Positions 4,858 through 13,989 of a DNA stretch of 21,009 nucleotides are shown here, piece after piece. Where the stretch lies: positions 1 to 21,009 of the forward strand of contig DHOG01000014.1 in NCBI GenBank assembly GCA_002410715.1, given 5' to 3'. The position numbers and the translations under genes were made by a program. Under the pieces are notes generated by a model. The model was not told the DNA's origin. It was given only the letters and a program-made list of their open reading frames with translations, and searched no databases. This DNA is from Ruminococcaceae bacterium UBA5396 (GTDB taxonomy: Bacteria > Bacillota > Clostridia > Oscillospirales > Acutalibacteraceae). Numbering within the stretch: position 1 is the stretch's first letter; each line of letters begins with the position of its first letter.

Positions 4858-6897
4858 ATGGGATTCGTATATGCCCTTGCCGGCAATCCTAATTGCGGAA
4901 AAACAACGCTTTTTAATGAATTAACAGGATCGCGCCAGCACGTCGGCAACTGGCCGGGTGTGACAGTCGATAAGAAAGTGGGATATATAAAGCCGAGGAG
5001 GACCGGCATTGGTGTGGTGGATTTGCCGGGCCTTTATTCATTGTCACCCAACTCGGGGGATGAACTGGCGGCGCGTAACTTCCTGATTGAGGGCAAGCCT
5101 GATTTAATTATAAATATTGTGGATGCAACCCACCTTGAACGCAACCTATTTTTGACGCTTCAGCTTGCCGAGCTGGGACGTCCCATGATAATTGCGCTGA
5201 ATATGACCGACAGACTGCGCAGCATGGGAATGGAGATAGATATAAAGCAGCTTGAGCAACGGCTGGGTGTTGCGATTGTACCCATATCAGCCAGTCAAGG
5301 ACAGGGAATCGATACACTTTTGAAAACAGCGTACAAAGCTGCTCAAGCCGCTAATGCAAGCGGGTGCATCAATGAATTTTACCCTTCACCTCTTCTCGTG
5401 GCAATAAAACGTATTGAAGACGTGGCAGCGGTGTATTGCACCAAGGCAGGGATACCCAAACGCTGGGCAGCCGTCAGGCTTATGGACGGTGACCCGCAGA
5501 TGGTACAACAGCTTAAGCTGACCCCAGAGGATAAACACCGTATCGAGAAAATAGCAGACAGCACAGCGGCTCGCTACGGAGAGCGCGACATAATCATAGC
5601 TGACCGAAAATACCGATTCATCAGCCGTATCTGTGCCGGGTGTATCAAACGCAATGCGCAGCCCCAATCCATTTCCAACCGAATCGACCGTGTTGTGACA
5701 CACCGATTATTGGCGCTGCCTCTGTTCTTTTCTGTAATGACAGCCGTGTTTTACCTCACCTTCGGACCGCCGGGAGCCTTTCTCTCGGAATGTATGATAA
5801 AGGCCATAGAGCGGCTTGCCCCGATGGTGGGTGCCGGTCTGAAGGGCATCCACGCGCAGGACTGGATGGTAAGTCTGGTCTGTGACGGCATTTTAAACGG
5901 AATCGGTTCTGTGGCGGGCTTTCTCCCCCAGCTCATGCTTCTATTTTTCTTTTTGTCTGTGTTGGAGGACAGCGGCTACATGGCGCGCGCCGCATTTCTT
6001 GTGGACAGACTGTTGCGCCCAACCGGACTTTCGGGAAAATCCTTTGTTCCGATGTTGATGGGGTTTGGGTGTACCGTTTCGGGTGTGATGGCAGCACGCA
6101 CACTCAGCACACAGCGTGACCGGAGAATGACCATCCTGCTAACGCCGTTCTTATCCTGTTCGGCAAAAATGCCGGTCTACGCGCTTGTTACGGCAGCATT
6201 CTTCCCCTCCGGGCAGGCCGCCTTTGTGGTTATATGCCTTTATGCCGCCGGCGTTTCGGCTGCTTTGATCTCAGCCCTGACTCTTCGTAAAACCGCCTTT
6301 AAAGGAGAACAGGCGCCATTTCTGATGGAACTCCCGCCGTATCGTCTGCCGACCTTCAAGACACTCTGGGTGAGTATTTCCGAGCGTATCTGGGATTTCG
6401 TGGTGCGGGCAGGGACCGTTCTGCTGATGGCATCGGTTGTCATCTGGTTTTTGAGAGAATTTGATCCGTCACTGCACCGGCTGGCGACTGGTTCAAATGA
6501 AAACAGTATCCTTGCCGCCGCAGGGCGTTTTATTTCGCCTGTTCTTGCCCCGCTGGGGCTGGGCTTTTGGCAAGCGGCGGTTGCACTTGTGACGGGTTTG
6601 CTGGCTAAGGAAGCCATCGTAGGGACTCTGACCATCCTTTACAGTACTTCGACGGGCATCTCGGTGTCGGCCGCATTACAAACTGCTTTTACGCCGGCAT
6701 CCGCACTGTCTTTTCTGGTATTCGTGCTGTTTTACGCCCCCTGCATCGCCGCCTTTTCCGCCATGAGGCGGGAGCTCCATTCGCTCAAGTGGGCGGTAGG
6801 ATGGGGGGTTATGCAAACATGCATCGCATGGGCGGCTTCGTTCATTGTATACCATTTAGGCACGCTTTTTATGCATCTGGTGAAGCTTATACCATAA
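4858..6897 (+). CDS. feoB: Ferrous iron transporter B (G-protein-coupled)
   Basis: A 679-residue Fe(II) permease with a cytosolic G domain and a membrane domain. G1 is GNPNCGKTT (9-17), followed by GNWPGVTVDKK (30-40, switch I), DLPG (55-58, G3), NMTD (115-118, G4) and SAS (144-146, G5). The membrane part carries the two Gate motifs, including SGYMARAAFLVD and LTPFLSCSAKMPVYALV, and the C-terminal LLAKEAIVGTL and FYAPCIAAFSAMRRE. In the first gate the usual CNVPA is CTVSG (405-409): the cysteine is kept but the proline is replaced. Length is normal, and no feoC-like gene follows. The start follows a GGGGGAG site. The stop lies 2 bp from that of the convergent gene. Confidence 0.95.
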   Translation: MGFVYALAGNPNCGKTTLFNELTGSRQHVGNWPGVTVDKKVGYIKPRRTGIGVVDLPGLYSLSPNSGDELAARNFLIEGKPDLIINIVDATHLERNLFLTLQLAELGRPMIIALNMTDRLRSMGMEIDIKQLEQRLGVAIVPISASQGQGIDTLLKTAYKAAQAANASGCINEFYPSPLLVAIKRIEDVAAVYCTKAGIPKRWAAVRLMDGDPQMVQQLKLTPEDKHRIEKIADSTAARYGERDIIIADRKYRFISRICAGCIKRNAQPQSISNRIDRVVTHRLLALPLFFSVMTAVFYLTFGPPGAFLSECMIKAIERLAPMVGAGLKGIHAQDWMVSLVCDGILNGIGSVAGFLPQLMLLFFFLSVLEDSGYMARAAFLVDRLLRPTGLSGKSFVPMLMGFGCTVSGVMAARTLSTQRDRRMTILLTPFLSCSAKMPVYALVTAAFFPSGQAAFVVICLYAAGVSAALISALTLRKTAFKGEQAPFLMELPPYRLPTFKTLWVSISERIWDFVVRAGTVLLMASVVIWFLREFDPSLHRLATGSNENSILAAAGRFISPVLAPLGLGFWQAAVALVTGLLAKEAIVGTLTILYSTSTGISVSAALQTAFTPASALSFLVFVLFYAPCIAAFSAMRRELHSLKWAVGWGVMQTCIAWAASFIVYHLGTLFMHLVKLIP

Positions 6898-6899
6898 TG

Positions 6900-9125
6900 C
6901 TATGTGTAATCTGGCATCAGGGCGGCAAATGCTTCTTTTAGGATACCGTAGGATTTCTTTAATCTCATATGGTAAGCAGACTTCCGGATTTCCTTCCATT
7001 TATAAGGGCGAAGTGTAATGGTTTGCCTGCTATCAAGAGAGGTCGCAGCGAAATATAGATCATGTCCTTGGGTAATGGAAACCCCTTGGGCTTTATAGAA
7101 GTCATCTAAAATTACTTTTTCGGTACCGCTTAGCACATTTAGAAGATACCATGGAATACGAAGCTCGACGGTGTTATTTAATGCGTAGAAATCAGCCAGA
7201 GAGTCAAATGACGGCGCAGATGGGTTGGCATTTCCGAACCGAAGCAGTCCCGATTCATAATGTTGGGGCTGTATTATTTTGCCGTCCAGCGGAAATATCA
7301 TCTCGTTGCTAATAAAATTACAGATGGAATTAAAAATGCCTGTGTCTTGTTGTTCATAAACCGGATTGCGATCAAAAATCCTTTTTTCAACCGAATACTG
7401 GAAATAATAACGATCGTAATATGCGTCGGTGAGGAGCCGCGTGTTCTCCCTTCCATCCAAAATTAAAAGAAAATCAACCGGGCGGCAGAACTTTAGCCGG
7501 TACTCAGCAGCCGTAAAACTTCCATGTCCTGTCAGGGAAATTGGGGTGCCGTATGGTTTGGCATCCCATTCGGTAGGCAGCCTGAGGAGCAGATAAAGAT
7601 ATGCCTCATCTGTTTTGGCATAAAGGGAAACCCCGTCTTCAGAATAAACAGGGGCGTCGCCTGTCCACTCCCGAAGCTCACCATCCGGATAACCGGCACT
7701 TTGGAGATCACCCGGATCGTATGCCGCTATCCCATAGCGCTGCTCTGCGCTCTCAACATTCAATCCCCGCCGTATCGGGTCACCGGGTGCATATTTGACG
7801 GTATTCCATGTTTGCTTGAACCATTCGTCCTGCCAAGAGAAAATCAAGCCACCGGCGTACCCCTCAAGGGCGATATCCTGCGACATGGCGGCAACAATTT
7901 CCCCTTGACGGGTTTCGGTAATCCCGCCTTGATCATACCCCATTGCGCTTTTGTGGGCAATTCCTCGGGAGGTGGGTACACCGTATTCGGCGATAATAAC
8001 CGGAACGCTGTACTCCTTTCGCAGATCCCGCAGATATGCACGATATGGATTGCTGCCCCGTGCATCCTTAAACCCAAGATATTGGGGTTGATGGTTCATG
8101 AATTCAGGGTAATACGGATATACATCGACGGCGGCAAAAAGTCCGGCGTGATATGCGGCGGTGGGTTTTATGGTTTCGGTGTCGACCGAAACCATATCGT
8201 CCTCCGGGAAAGGCTGGTTTGTATGGATGATGGTGTCGGTTGTTGACCAGTTCAGAAACGAGACCGGTGCTTGAAACGAATATTTTTCTGTTTCGTAGCC
8301 AATCAGCGTATCCCCCACCCGCGCCAGAAATATCTCAAACGGCTGTGCGTTGTCGGTTGTAAGAAACCGCCCCGTATATTGCTGCATTCCTGCCTGTTCA
8401 TCATTTGTTGTTTTCACAAAATCCGGCGGCCATTCCAACCCCAATATAAATCCGGCAACATACCGTGAAATATCTCGGTCATAAACAGCTTTTTCTAGTT
8501 GACCATAGGAAGTATAATCACTTTTTCCATGGATAATGTCGACGGCTTCACAAACAGCACGGGTAAATCCTTTCAGAATTTTTTCCTGTTCGCCAAACGC
8601 GTCGCCTACACTTTCCATCCATGTTTCGTTAAACCATACCCCCTGCAACAGATAAAGAGGGCGGTTGGGGGTTTTTTTGTTATAATCATCAAAGGCTCTG
8701 TAAAAATCGGGATGCATAATGGAGAACACCCGTACGGTATTGGCGTTCATACCGGCTATGGCTTCCAACCATAGCATATAGGTATCATAAGAAATAGCAG
8801 GGTTGTCAAGATCGGTATTGGGCAATGTCAGCCCCATATTTACACCTTTTAAATAGGTGCAATTCCACTCGCCGTTTTGCAGCAGATAGAAATATGATTG
8901 CTTTGTGCGTGCCGCTAGTGAAATTCCGCCGGTCTGTATTCCGGTTATGGTTTTTGGAGGCTGAGGAAGTGTCTCTGACACCCCGTTATTATTAGACAAT
9001 AATTCAGAAATTATGGGGTTTTTGTGATTATTAAACGGGTTTGCAAACAGGAGAAGTGCAAAAACCCCTGCAAACAGAAGCGTTCCGACAAGAGCTGTCC
9101 GAATACGTTTGACCGAGCTGCCCAT
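6900..9125 (-). CDS. Membrane-anchored TIM-barrel glycoside hydrolase-like protein (active-site type), paralogue 1
   Basis: About 741 residues. An N-terminal signal-anchor (residues ~7-30) is followed by a linker and a TIM-barrel domain (~60-480) resembling clan GH-A glycosidases. Predicted acid/base E231 sits in ILGLEW and nucleophile E380 in VIIAEYGVPTSRG; SWQDEW (430-435) and VYPYYP supply probable sugar-stacking aromatics. The C-terminal ~250 residues look like a beta-sandwich resembling CBM9/DOMON folds and end with the module (LRIPWYLLNVL-type) shared with its two paralogues. A longer TTG start at 9143 is possible, but GGAGGATGG (9133-9140, minus) fits the ATG at 9125. It is the last gene of the operon. 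Substrate unknown; a beta-glycan made by the neighbouring synthase is my inference. Confidence 0.75.
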   Translation of the reverse strand: MGSSVKRIRTALVGTLLFAGVFALLLFANPFNNHKNPIISELLSNNNGVSETLPQPPKTITGIQTGGISLAARTKQSYFYLLQNGEWNCTYLKGVNMGLTLPNTDLDNPAISYDTYMLWLEAIAGMNANTVRVFSIMHPDFYRAFDDYNKKTPNRPLYLLQGVWFNETWMESVGDAFGEQEKILKGFTRAVCEAVDIIHGKSDYTSYGQLEKAVYDRDISRYVAGFILGLEWPPDFVKTTNDEQAGMQQYTGRFLTTDNAQPFEIFLARVGDTLIGYETEKYSFQAPVSFLNWSTTDTIIHTNQPFPEDDMVSVDTETIKPTAAYHAGLFAAVDVYPYYPEFMNHQPQYLGFKDARGSNPYRAYLRDLRKEYSVPVIIAEYGVPTSRGIAHKSAMGYDQGGITETRQGEIVAAMSQDIALEGYAGGLIFSWQDEWFKQTWNTVKYAPGDPIRRGLNVESAEQRYGIAAYDPGDLQSAGYPDGELREWTGDAPVYSEDGVSLYAKTDEAYLYLLLRLPTEWDAKPYGTPISLTGHGSFTAAEYRLKFCRPVDFLLILDGRENTRLLTDAYYDRYYFQYSVEKRIFDRNPVYEQQDTGIFNSICNFISNEMIFPLDGKIIQPQHYESGLLRFGNANPSAPSFDSLADFYALNNTVELRIPWYLLNVLSGTEKVILDDFYKAQGVSITQGHDLYFAATSLDSRQTITLRPYKWKEIRKSAYHMRLKKSYGILKEAFAALMPDYT

Positions 9126-9160
9126 GTTTTTTCCATCCTCCAATGTGAAAGGTGTGGAGC

Positions 9161-11347
9161 TTACCTGTATTTTTTAAGCCCCTCCTGCAGGTCGTAATAC
9201 GCAGGTTTGAGCCGTTCATGGTATTTCGGCATTGTCCACTTGTCCCACCTGAAGGACCCCCCCAATGAAATGCTGGTATTCCCATTGCTTTTTAAGCCCA
9301 GCCCCACCGACCAAACGCCGGTATCGGTAGCCACAATACTCTGCATGGTATATAAATCATCTGCGATCTTACCGTCAGACGGATCCATAACATTGAGCAG
9401 CTGCCACGGAATGCGGATTTCCAGTATCCCGTCCTTATAGCAGAAATCTGCCAGGGAGTTATAATCCGGAGAAGCAGGATTTGAATTGCCAAAGGTCAGC
9501 TTTCCCGTCTCATACCGGCCCAAGGGTATCTTCTTATTCTTGGGAGGGATCTCCATCTCATAGTTTAGACACATCATTATGGGATTGAACCGTCCGGAGT
9601 TCCTGTCTCTGACATCACGGATCAGCGGCAGCATACGGTACTGCTCGCCGTAAAGATAATAGAACCAATCGTAATAGGAATCCACCTGAATTCTGGAGTC
9701 GTTTTTTCCATGTATCTGAATCAGAAAATCCGCTGCCTTTTCAAATGTAACCGAGGTGTTCCGGAGCTTAAAATTGCCTTGTCCTTGAATGGTGTCAATC
9801 GGAATTAACAGGGTGTCCTTTTCGAAATCATAGTTATCTGCCTGCACCATGAAATATACATATCGCTCATCACTCTTGATATACAGCTTGCCGGGCGCCG
9901 CAGTAAAGGCAGCAGTAGCGCCCTTCCAATCATCCGACGAGCCGTCTATCAAGCATATTGGTTTATTCTCGCCCGGATCAAATGACATCAAACCGAAAAA
10001 CTGCTCGTTTGTCTGCACATTCGACCAGAAGGGACGTTTGTCGGCAATATTAAACGCTTCATTGTTCCATGTGCGCTTGAACCACTCGTCCTGCCACATG
10101 AATAAAAGTCCGCCCGCATAGTCTTCCTCATACATGGAGTTAAACATATCCAGAATCATTTTTCCCTGATCGGTCTCTTTGACACCCCCTTGGTTATAGC
10201 CCATGAAACCGACGTGTGCTGTCCCGCGGGAGGTTGGAATGCCAAACTCTCCGATTAGAATCGGCATGGTATGTGCCAGCCTCAAATCCTTGAGATAGGC
10301 GCGGTAGGGATTCTTTTTTCCGTTTAGATCGGTATATTCGATATAATCCTCTTGATAGTTGAGAGATTCGGGATAATAGGGATAAACATGATAACAGGCA
10401 AACTGACCGGGATGATACGTGTCCCGGGATTTAATATTTTCGACATTCACCGAAACCAAGTCCTCATCCTCATGGGGTTCGTTGGGATGAGAGAGGGGAT
10501 CTGTGGTAACCCAGTTTGTGAACCCTACGGGTACCTGCAGCTTGTATGTTTCGGTCTGATGGGAAATCACCGCATCACCCGCGCTGCACAGGAATGCCTC
10601 AAAGGGAGAGGCACTCAGGGTATACATATATTCCCCCTCAAACGCAGTCTTATCGGGGTGGTTCTGGTTTGTGCTGATGACAAGCCTGGGATCACATTCA
10701 ATCCCGAGAATCCAGCCGGCAAGGTATTTTGAAACGTCTGCCGTGTATTCCCCGGAGGCAAAGCCCGGGCGTGTGGGCAGGGTAATGTTTCCGTGAATCA
10801 CATCCACCGTGTTTTTTGCGTCGGCAATAAAATCATTGGCAATTTTGCCATTCTGTGCATATACATCCCCCAGTTTAAGGATATCCTCCTCGTTCATCCA
10901 AACCCCCTGAAACAGCCATATGGGGTGATCCGAGCTTGAATTGAAATCAAGCAGGGCATTATAAAATTGGGGACGCATGGTTGTATAAATGCGGATGCTG
11001 TTGGCGTTCATATCCCGAATATACTCAAACCAACGGTAATAGGTCTCATAGCTTACCGTAAGATCACCGGGAAACAGACCCGGCTCTGTGGCACCCATAT
11101 TTACGCCTGTCATAAACGAGGTTTTCCACTTTCCCTCCTCAAAAAGCTCAAAATAATTACCGTTTGTGCGGGCGCGAAGGCGAATGCCTCCCACCGTCTG
11201 GTATTCAAATCGATCGCCTATTTTTTTATCCGAGGGATCGGCACTTCCAAAGAAAGGCGTGATGCCGTATCGTGAAAGCAGTCCGGTCTGTGCCAGCACA
11301 GCGGCAGCCACCACCAGAGCCATTAATGCAATCAGTATTTTTTTCAT
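9161..11347 (-). CDS. Membrane-anchored TIM-barrel glycoside hydrolase-like protein (active-site type), paralogue 2
   Basis: About 728 residues, colinear with the next gene over its whole length, so the two are a diverged tandem duplication. A signal-anchor (MKKILIALMALVVAAAVLA) leads into the TIM-barrel domain. E217 in ILGIECDP is the predicted acid/base and E367 in ILIGEFGIPTSRG the nucleophile; MWQDEW (417-422) and VYPYYPE are conserved. The C-terminal half is a CBM9/DOMON-like beta-sandwich (YVYFMVQAD, LEIRIPWQLLNVMDPS, ending WTMPKYHERLK). The start is uncertain: ATG 11347 lies 13 bases after GGAAAGGA, while ATG 11359 is only 1 base from it. The longer frame to 11434 overlaps the glycosyltransferase gene and is unlikely. 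It lies 43 bases after that gene. Confidence 0.75.
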   Translation of the reverse strand: MKKILIALMALVVAAAVLAQTGLLSRYGITPFFGSADPSDKKIGDRFEYQTVGGIRLRARTNGNYFELFEEGKWKTSFMTGVNMGATEPGLFPGDLTVSYETYYRWFEYIRDMNANSIRIYTTMRPQFYNALLDFNSSSDHPIWLFQGVWMNEEDILKLGDVYAQNGKIANDFIADAKNTVDVIHGNITLPTRPGFASGEYTADVSKYLAGWILGIECDPRLVISTNQNHPDKTAFEGEYMYTLSASPFEAFLCSAGDAVISHQTETYKLQVPVGFTNWVTTDPLSHPNEPHEDEDLVSVNVENIKSRDTYHPGQFACYHVYPYYPESLNYQEDYIEYTDLNGKKNPYRAYLKDLRLAHTMPILIGEFGIPTSRGTAHVGFMGYNQGGVKETDQGKMILDMFNSMYEEDYAGGLLFMWQDEWFKRTWNNEAFNIADKRPFWSNVQTNEQFFGLMSFDPGENKPICLIDGSSDDWKGATAAFTAAPGKLYIKSDERYVYFMVQADNYDFEKDTLLIPIDTIQGQGNFKLRNTSVTFEKAADFLIQIHGKNDSRIQVDSYYDWFYYLYGEQYRMLPLIRDVRDRNSGRFNPIMMCLNYEMEIPPKNKKIPLGRYETGKLTFGNSNPASPDYNSLADFCYKDGILEIRIPWQLLNVMDPSDGKIADDLYTMQSIVATDTGVWSVGLGLKSNGNTSISLGGSFRWDKWTMPKYHERLKPAYYDLQEGLKKYR

Positions 11348-11390
11348 GGTACCAGTCATGTCCTTTCCGGTTCTGCCCTGTTTTTCATGG

Positions 11391-12794
11391 CTAACGGTTG
11401 AATTCCTTACGTGCGATACGTCCCCAGGACTCACGAAGGGAGCGGTATTTCAGCATCCCCTCCACACGAAACAGAGTGATACATTGACGATAACCGAAAT
11501 TCTCAAGAATTGCATAACGGGTAAGCCGCAGGCATTGCTTTGCCGACATTCTGCCCGAACGGGTTTTCTGTTCCAAAATAAGACCGCCAAAGGACAGAAT
11601 AATCCCCAAGGAAACGGCCAGCGTGAAATAAAGCAGAAAATAATAGATGCTCAGCTCTCCCAAAAAGAGAGACAAAGGTATAATTATGTAGCCAAACGCC
11701 TCAATGGGCGCACCCAAAAGCTCAAAAAGCCAGTTATACGGAATTGAAAACATACCTGTACAACCGTATTTCGGATTAAATATCATCTTTTTATGGCGAA
11801 TCAGACTGTCCATCATGCCGATTTGCCAGCGCCGCCTCTGGCTCCTGAGGTCTTTCATCGACATGGGACCCTGGGTCCAGCAAACCGCATCTTCACAAAA
11901 AACAATGCGGTATTTTTGTTTCGCCTCTCTCAGCTTTTCATGGATATTAACAACTACCTCCATGTCCTCGCCGATGGTGTTGGTTCTATATCCACCGCAA
12001 TCAATCACCGTCTGCTTTCTGAAAACACCAAAAGCCCCCGATACAATCAGCAATGAATTTGTCATGCCCCAGCTTACCCGTCCGGCAAGAAAGGTGCGAA
12101 AATATTCAACAATCTGAAACCTTTCCACGGCTTTTTCGGGAATCTTAAAGCTTTTCCACTCTCCGTCCTGAATGACCGAACCATTGGCTATGCGAACCAG
12201 TCCGCCCGCGACCACCGTTTTTGAGTCTCTTATAAATTCGGCGGCAAGCCTTAGCACGGCATCCCGCTCGATACGCGAGTCGGCGTCCAGACAAACAAAA
12301 AGAGGGTATACCGACATATTAATTCCTGCATTCAATGCGTCTGATTTTCCGCCGTTTTCCTTGTCAACATAAATCAGATTGGGATATTTTACGTTATAAT
12401 AAACACCCCTTATGTGTTTGGTAGGGATTGAAACCTTGATGGTATATTCAATTTTATAGAGCTCAAATGCCTGAATTACACGTTCATGGGTTTGGTCTGT
12501 CGAACCATCATTAATAATAATCAGCTCAAACTCCGGATAATCCGTTTTCATAAGAGCTTGTATATTCCCAACAATGTTTTCCTGCTCGTTGTGTGCAGGT
12601 ACAAGAAGGGAGATGGGAGGCAGGTTATCGGAATCTACGTAGTCCATATAATCATCTGCCGGTTTCCGCTTATAATTATGTCTGATCCTAATGTAAGAAA
12701 CCATCAGCTGCAGCACATAAAGAAAGCTTAACAGAAGCGTATATCCCATGCAAAACCAGTTGAAATAATAAATAAGCAGCCTGATCAGAGACAT
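11391..12794 (-). CDS. Processive-type family 2 membrane glycosyltransferase
   Basis: A 467-residue GT2 enzyme built like cellulose, hyaluronan and poly-N-acetylglucosamine synthases. An N-terminal membrane region (~8-35) precedes the GT-A domain: LLVPAHNE (63-70), INDGSTD (94-100), NGGKSDALNAG (147-157), the DAD metal motif (170-172), the catalytic-base motif GED (275-277), and QRRRW (319-323). Several membrane spans follow (~350-410), then a basic tail. It should polymerise a nucleotide sugar at the inner membrane face and pass the chain across. There is no PilZ domain, unlike BcsA, so any cyclic-di-GMP control must be indirect. AAGGGAGGGA (12801-12810, minus) sets the ATG start. The sugar and linkage cannot be told. 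Confidence 0.9.
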   Translation of the reverse strand: MSLIRLLIYYFNWFCMGYTLLLSFLYVLQLMVSYIRIRHNYKRKPADDYMDYVDSDNLPPISLLVPAHNEQENIVGNIQALMKTDYPEFELIIINDGSTDQTHERVIQAFELYKIEYTIKVSIPTKHIRGVYYNVKYPNLIYVDKENGGKSDALNAGINMSVYPLFVCLDADSRIERDAVLRLAAEFIRDSKTVVAGGLVRIANGSVIQDGEWKSFKIPEKAVERFQIVEYFRTFLAGRVSWGMTNSLLIVSGAFGVFRKQTVIDCGGYRTNTIGEDMEVVVNIHEKLREAKQKYRIVFCEDAVCWTQGPMSMKDLRSQRRRWQIGMMDSLIRHKKMIFNPKYGCTGMFSIPYNWLFELLGAPIEAFGYIIIPLSLFLGELSIYYFLLYFTLAVSLGIILSFGGLILEQKTRSGRMSAKQCLRLTRYAILENFGYRQCITLFRVEGMLKYRSLRESWGRIARKEFNR

Positions 12795-12815
12795 GCCTCA
12801 TCCCTCCCTTTATGC

Positions 12816-13910
12816 TTAATTTGCCGCACTCATGCTATAGCCCCTGTATAGAACATATTTCACAGCGTCAGATCCATATTTATCATAGCCTTCCAAAACG
12901 CTTTCAACATAGGTCAAATCGGAATCAATCCTCACCAGCGATTTGGCGGCGTTATATCTGACCCACCATTCGGTATCCCGGGTTGCTTCCACCAGGGTTT
13001 TCTTTACCCTGTCGGAATTCATTTTTTTGAGCGCTTTTACGGCTGCGGATCGAACCACCCAGTTAATATCGTGTGCCGCAACAATCAGTTTGTGCTCGTA
13101 TTCGGGCTTTCCAATTTTCCCAAGCGCTCGAATACAGGCAGCTTTAAGATTGGGATTCTTGCTCATCAGACCTTGCAGATATGCCGTTTCAAACTCGGAG
13201 AGCATATAATCTGACAATCCTTTGATGACGATTGTTTTTATGTATTCATCACAATTTTGAAAAACCTTGCTTGCCAGCGAAACAAGATTACCTGTATAGA
13301 ACGACATAAGCTCCAGAATAATTCTGTAGGAATAGTCATAATTTTGCTCATAGCTCTGGATAATTTCGACAAGGGTTTCCTCGTCTCCAAAGATTGATAG
13401 TGCCATGGCCGCATTATAGGCAAGTTCTCGGTTTTTTGATTTAGACAGCTTTCGGATGGTGGGGAGCTCGGACTCGGCATAATAAACCGCCGCCTTGCGG
13501 CAGGCATACGCCTTTTCGTATGAATCTCCGTTTCGCAGCATTTTTATGTAAAAATCCAGCGGCTTTAATCTGTCATTCACGGCAACAACCGCCGCCTTTT
13601 GCCTGGAGTCACTTTGATCGCTTGTCAGTAACGCCAGTGTCCGCGTGGACAGCGTATCCATCTTTATGGGGTCTTTCCCCACAAATTTACCAAGCGCTTC
13701 AATCTCCGAATTCATGGAGGCAAGGGTAGGCGCAAAAAGAATCAGTTCCAGCTTTTCATCAATCTTTATGGCTGCATTATCATATTTGCGTATGTGAGCC
13801 TCCTGCCTGTACGCTAATACAGACAGCCAGATATATTGCAAAACAATCACCAGCAGACATATACCGATGGCTAGGATGGTAACCACCTTTGGATTAAATA
13901 AATCAAACAT
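12816..13910 (-). CDS. Membrane-anchored HEAT-repeat protein
   Basis: About 364 residues. One N-terminal membrane helix (~8-30, VVTILAIGICLLVIVLQYI) is followed by a charged linker and an all-helical repeat region (~95-355) with HEAT-like units such as ACIRALGKIGKPEYEHKL, RSAAVKALKKMN and RYNAAKSLVRID. HEAT arrays are protein-binding scaffolds. The positively charged side after the helix suggests the repeats face the cytoplasm. It lies 21 bases before the glycosyltransferase gene, so it may organise the synthase or tie it to the other cytoplasmic partner, the coiled-coil protein (inference). AAAGGACGG supports ATG 13910; a GTG three codons upstream (13919) is less likely because it is too close to the site. 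Confidence 0.8.
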   Translation of the reverse strand: MFDLFNPKVVTILAIGICLLVIVLQYIWLSVLAYRQEAHIRKYDNAAIKIDEKLELILFAPTLASMNSEIEALGKFVGKDPIKMDTLSTRTLALLTSDQSDSRQKAAVVAVNDRLKPLDFYIKMLRNGDSYEKAYACRKAAVYYAESELPTIRKLSKSKNRELAYNAAMALSIFGDEETLVEIIQSYEQNYDYSYRIILELMSFYTGNLVSLASKVFQNCDEYIKTIVIKGLSDYMLSEFETAYLQGLMSKNPNLKAACIRALGKIGKPEYEHKLIVAAHDINWVVRSAAVKALKKMNSDRVKKTLVEATRDTEWWVRYNAAKSLVRIDSDLTYVESVLEGYDKYGSDAVKYVLYRGYSMSAAN

Positions 13911-13989
13911 TGTTATCACCGTCCTTTAGTGACCGGAATGTTGTACCCGCGTACGTTTATTATCAACCCTGGATGTACGGCTTTTTACG

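Noticed and set aside
7524..8246. 240-codon plus-strand frame
   Set aside because: It lies antisense within the well-supported GH-like gene, has no binding site or recognisable domain, and reflects codon structure of the true gene.
11348..11434. N-terminal extension of the second GH-like protein
   Set aside because: It overlaps the end of the glycosyltransferase gene and would place the signal-anchor ~30 residues inside the protein.
11166..11747. 193-codon plus-strand frame
   Set aside because: It runs antisense across the ends of two good genes, with no family resemblance or ribosome binding site.
13911..13989. Internal promoter or terminator in the widest visible operon gap
   Set aside because: The 79 bases show only weak partial inverted repeats (around CGTAC/GTACG) and no -35/-10 pair or T-run, so I leave the operon uninterrupted.
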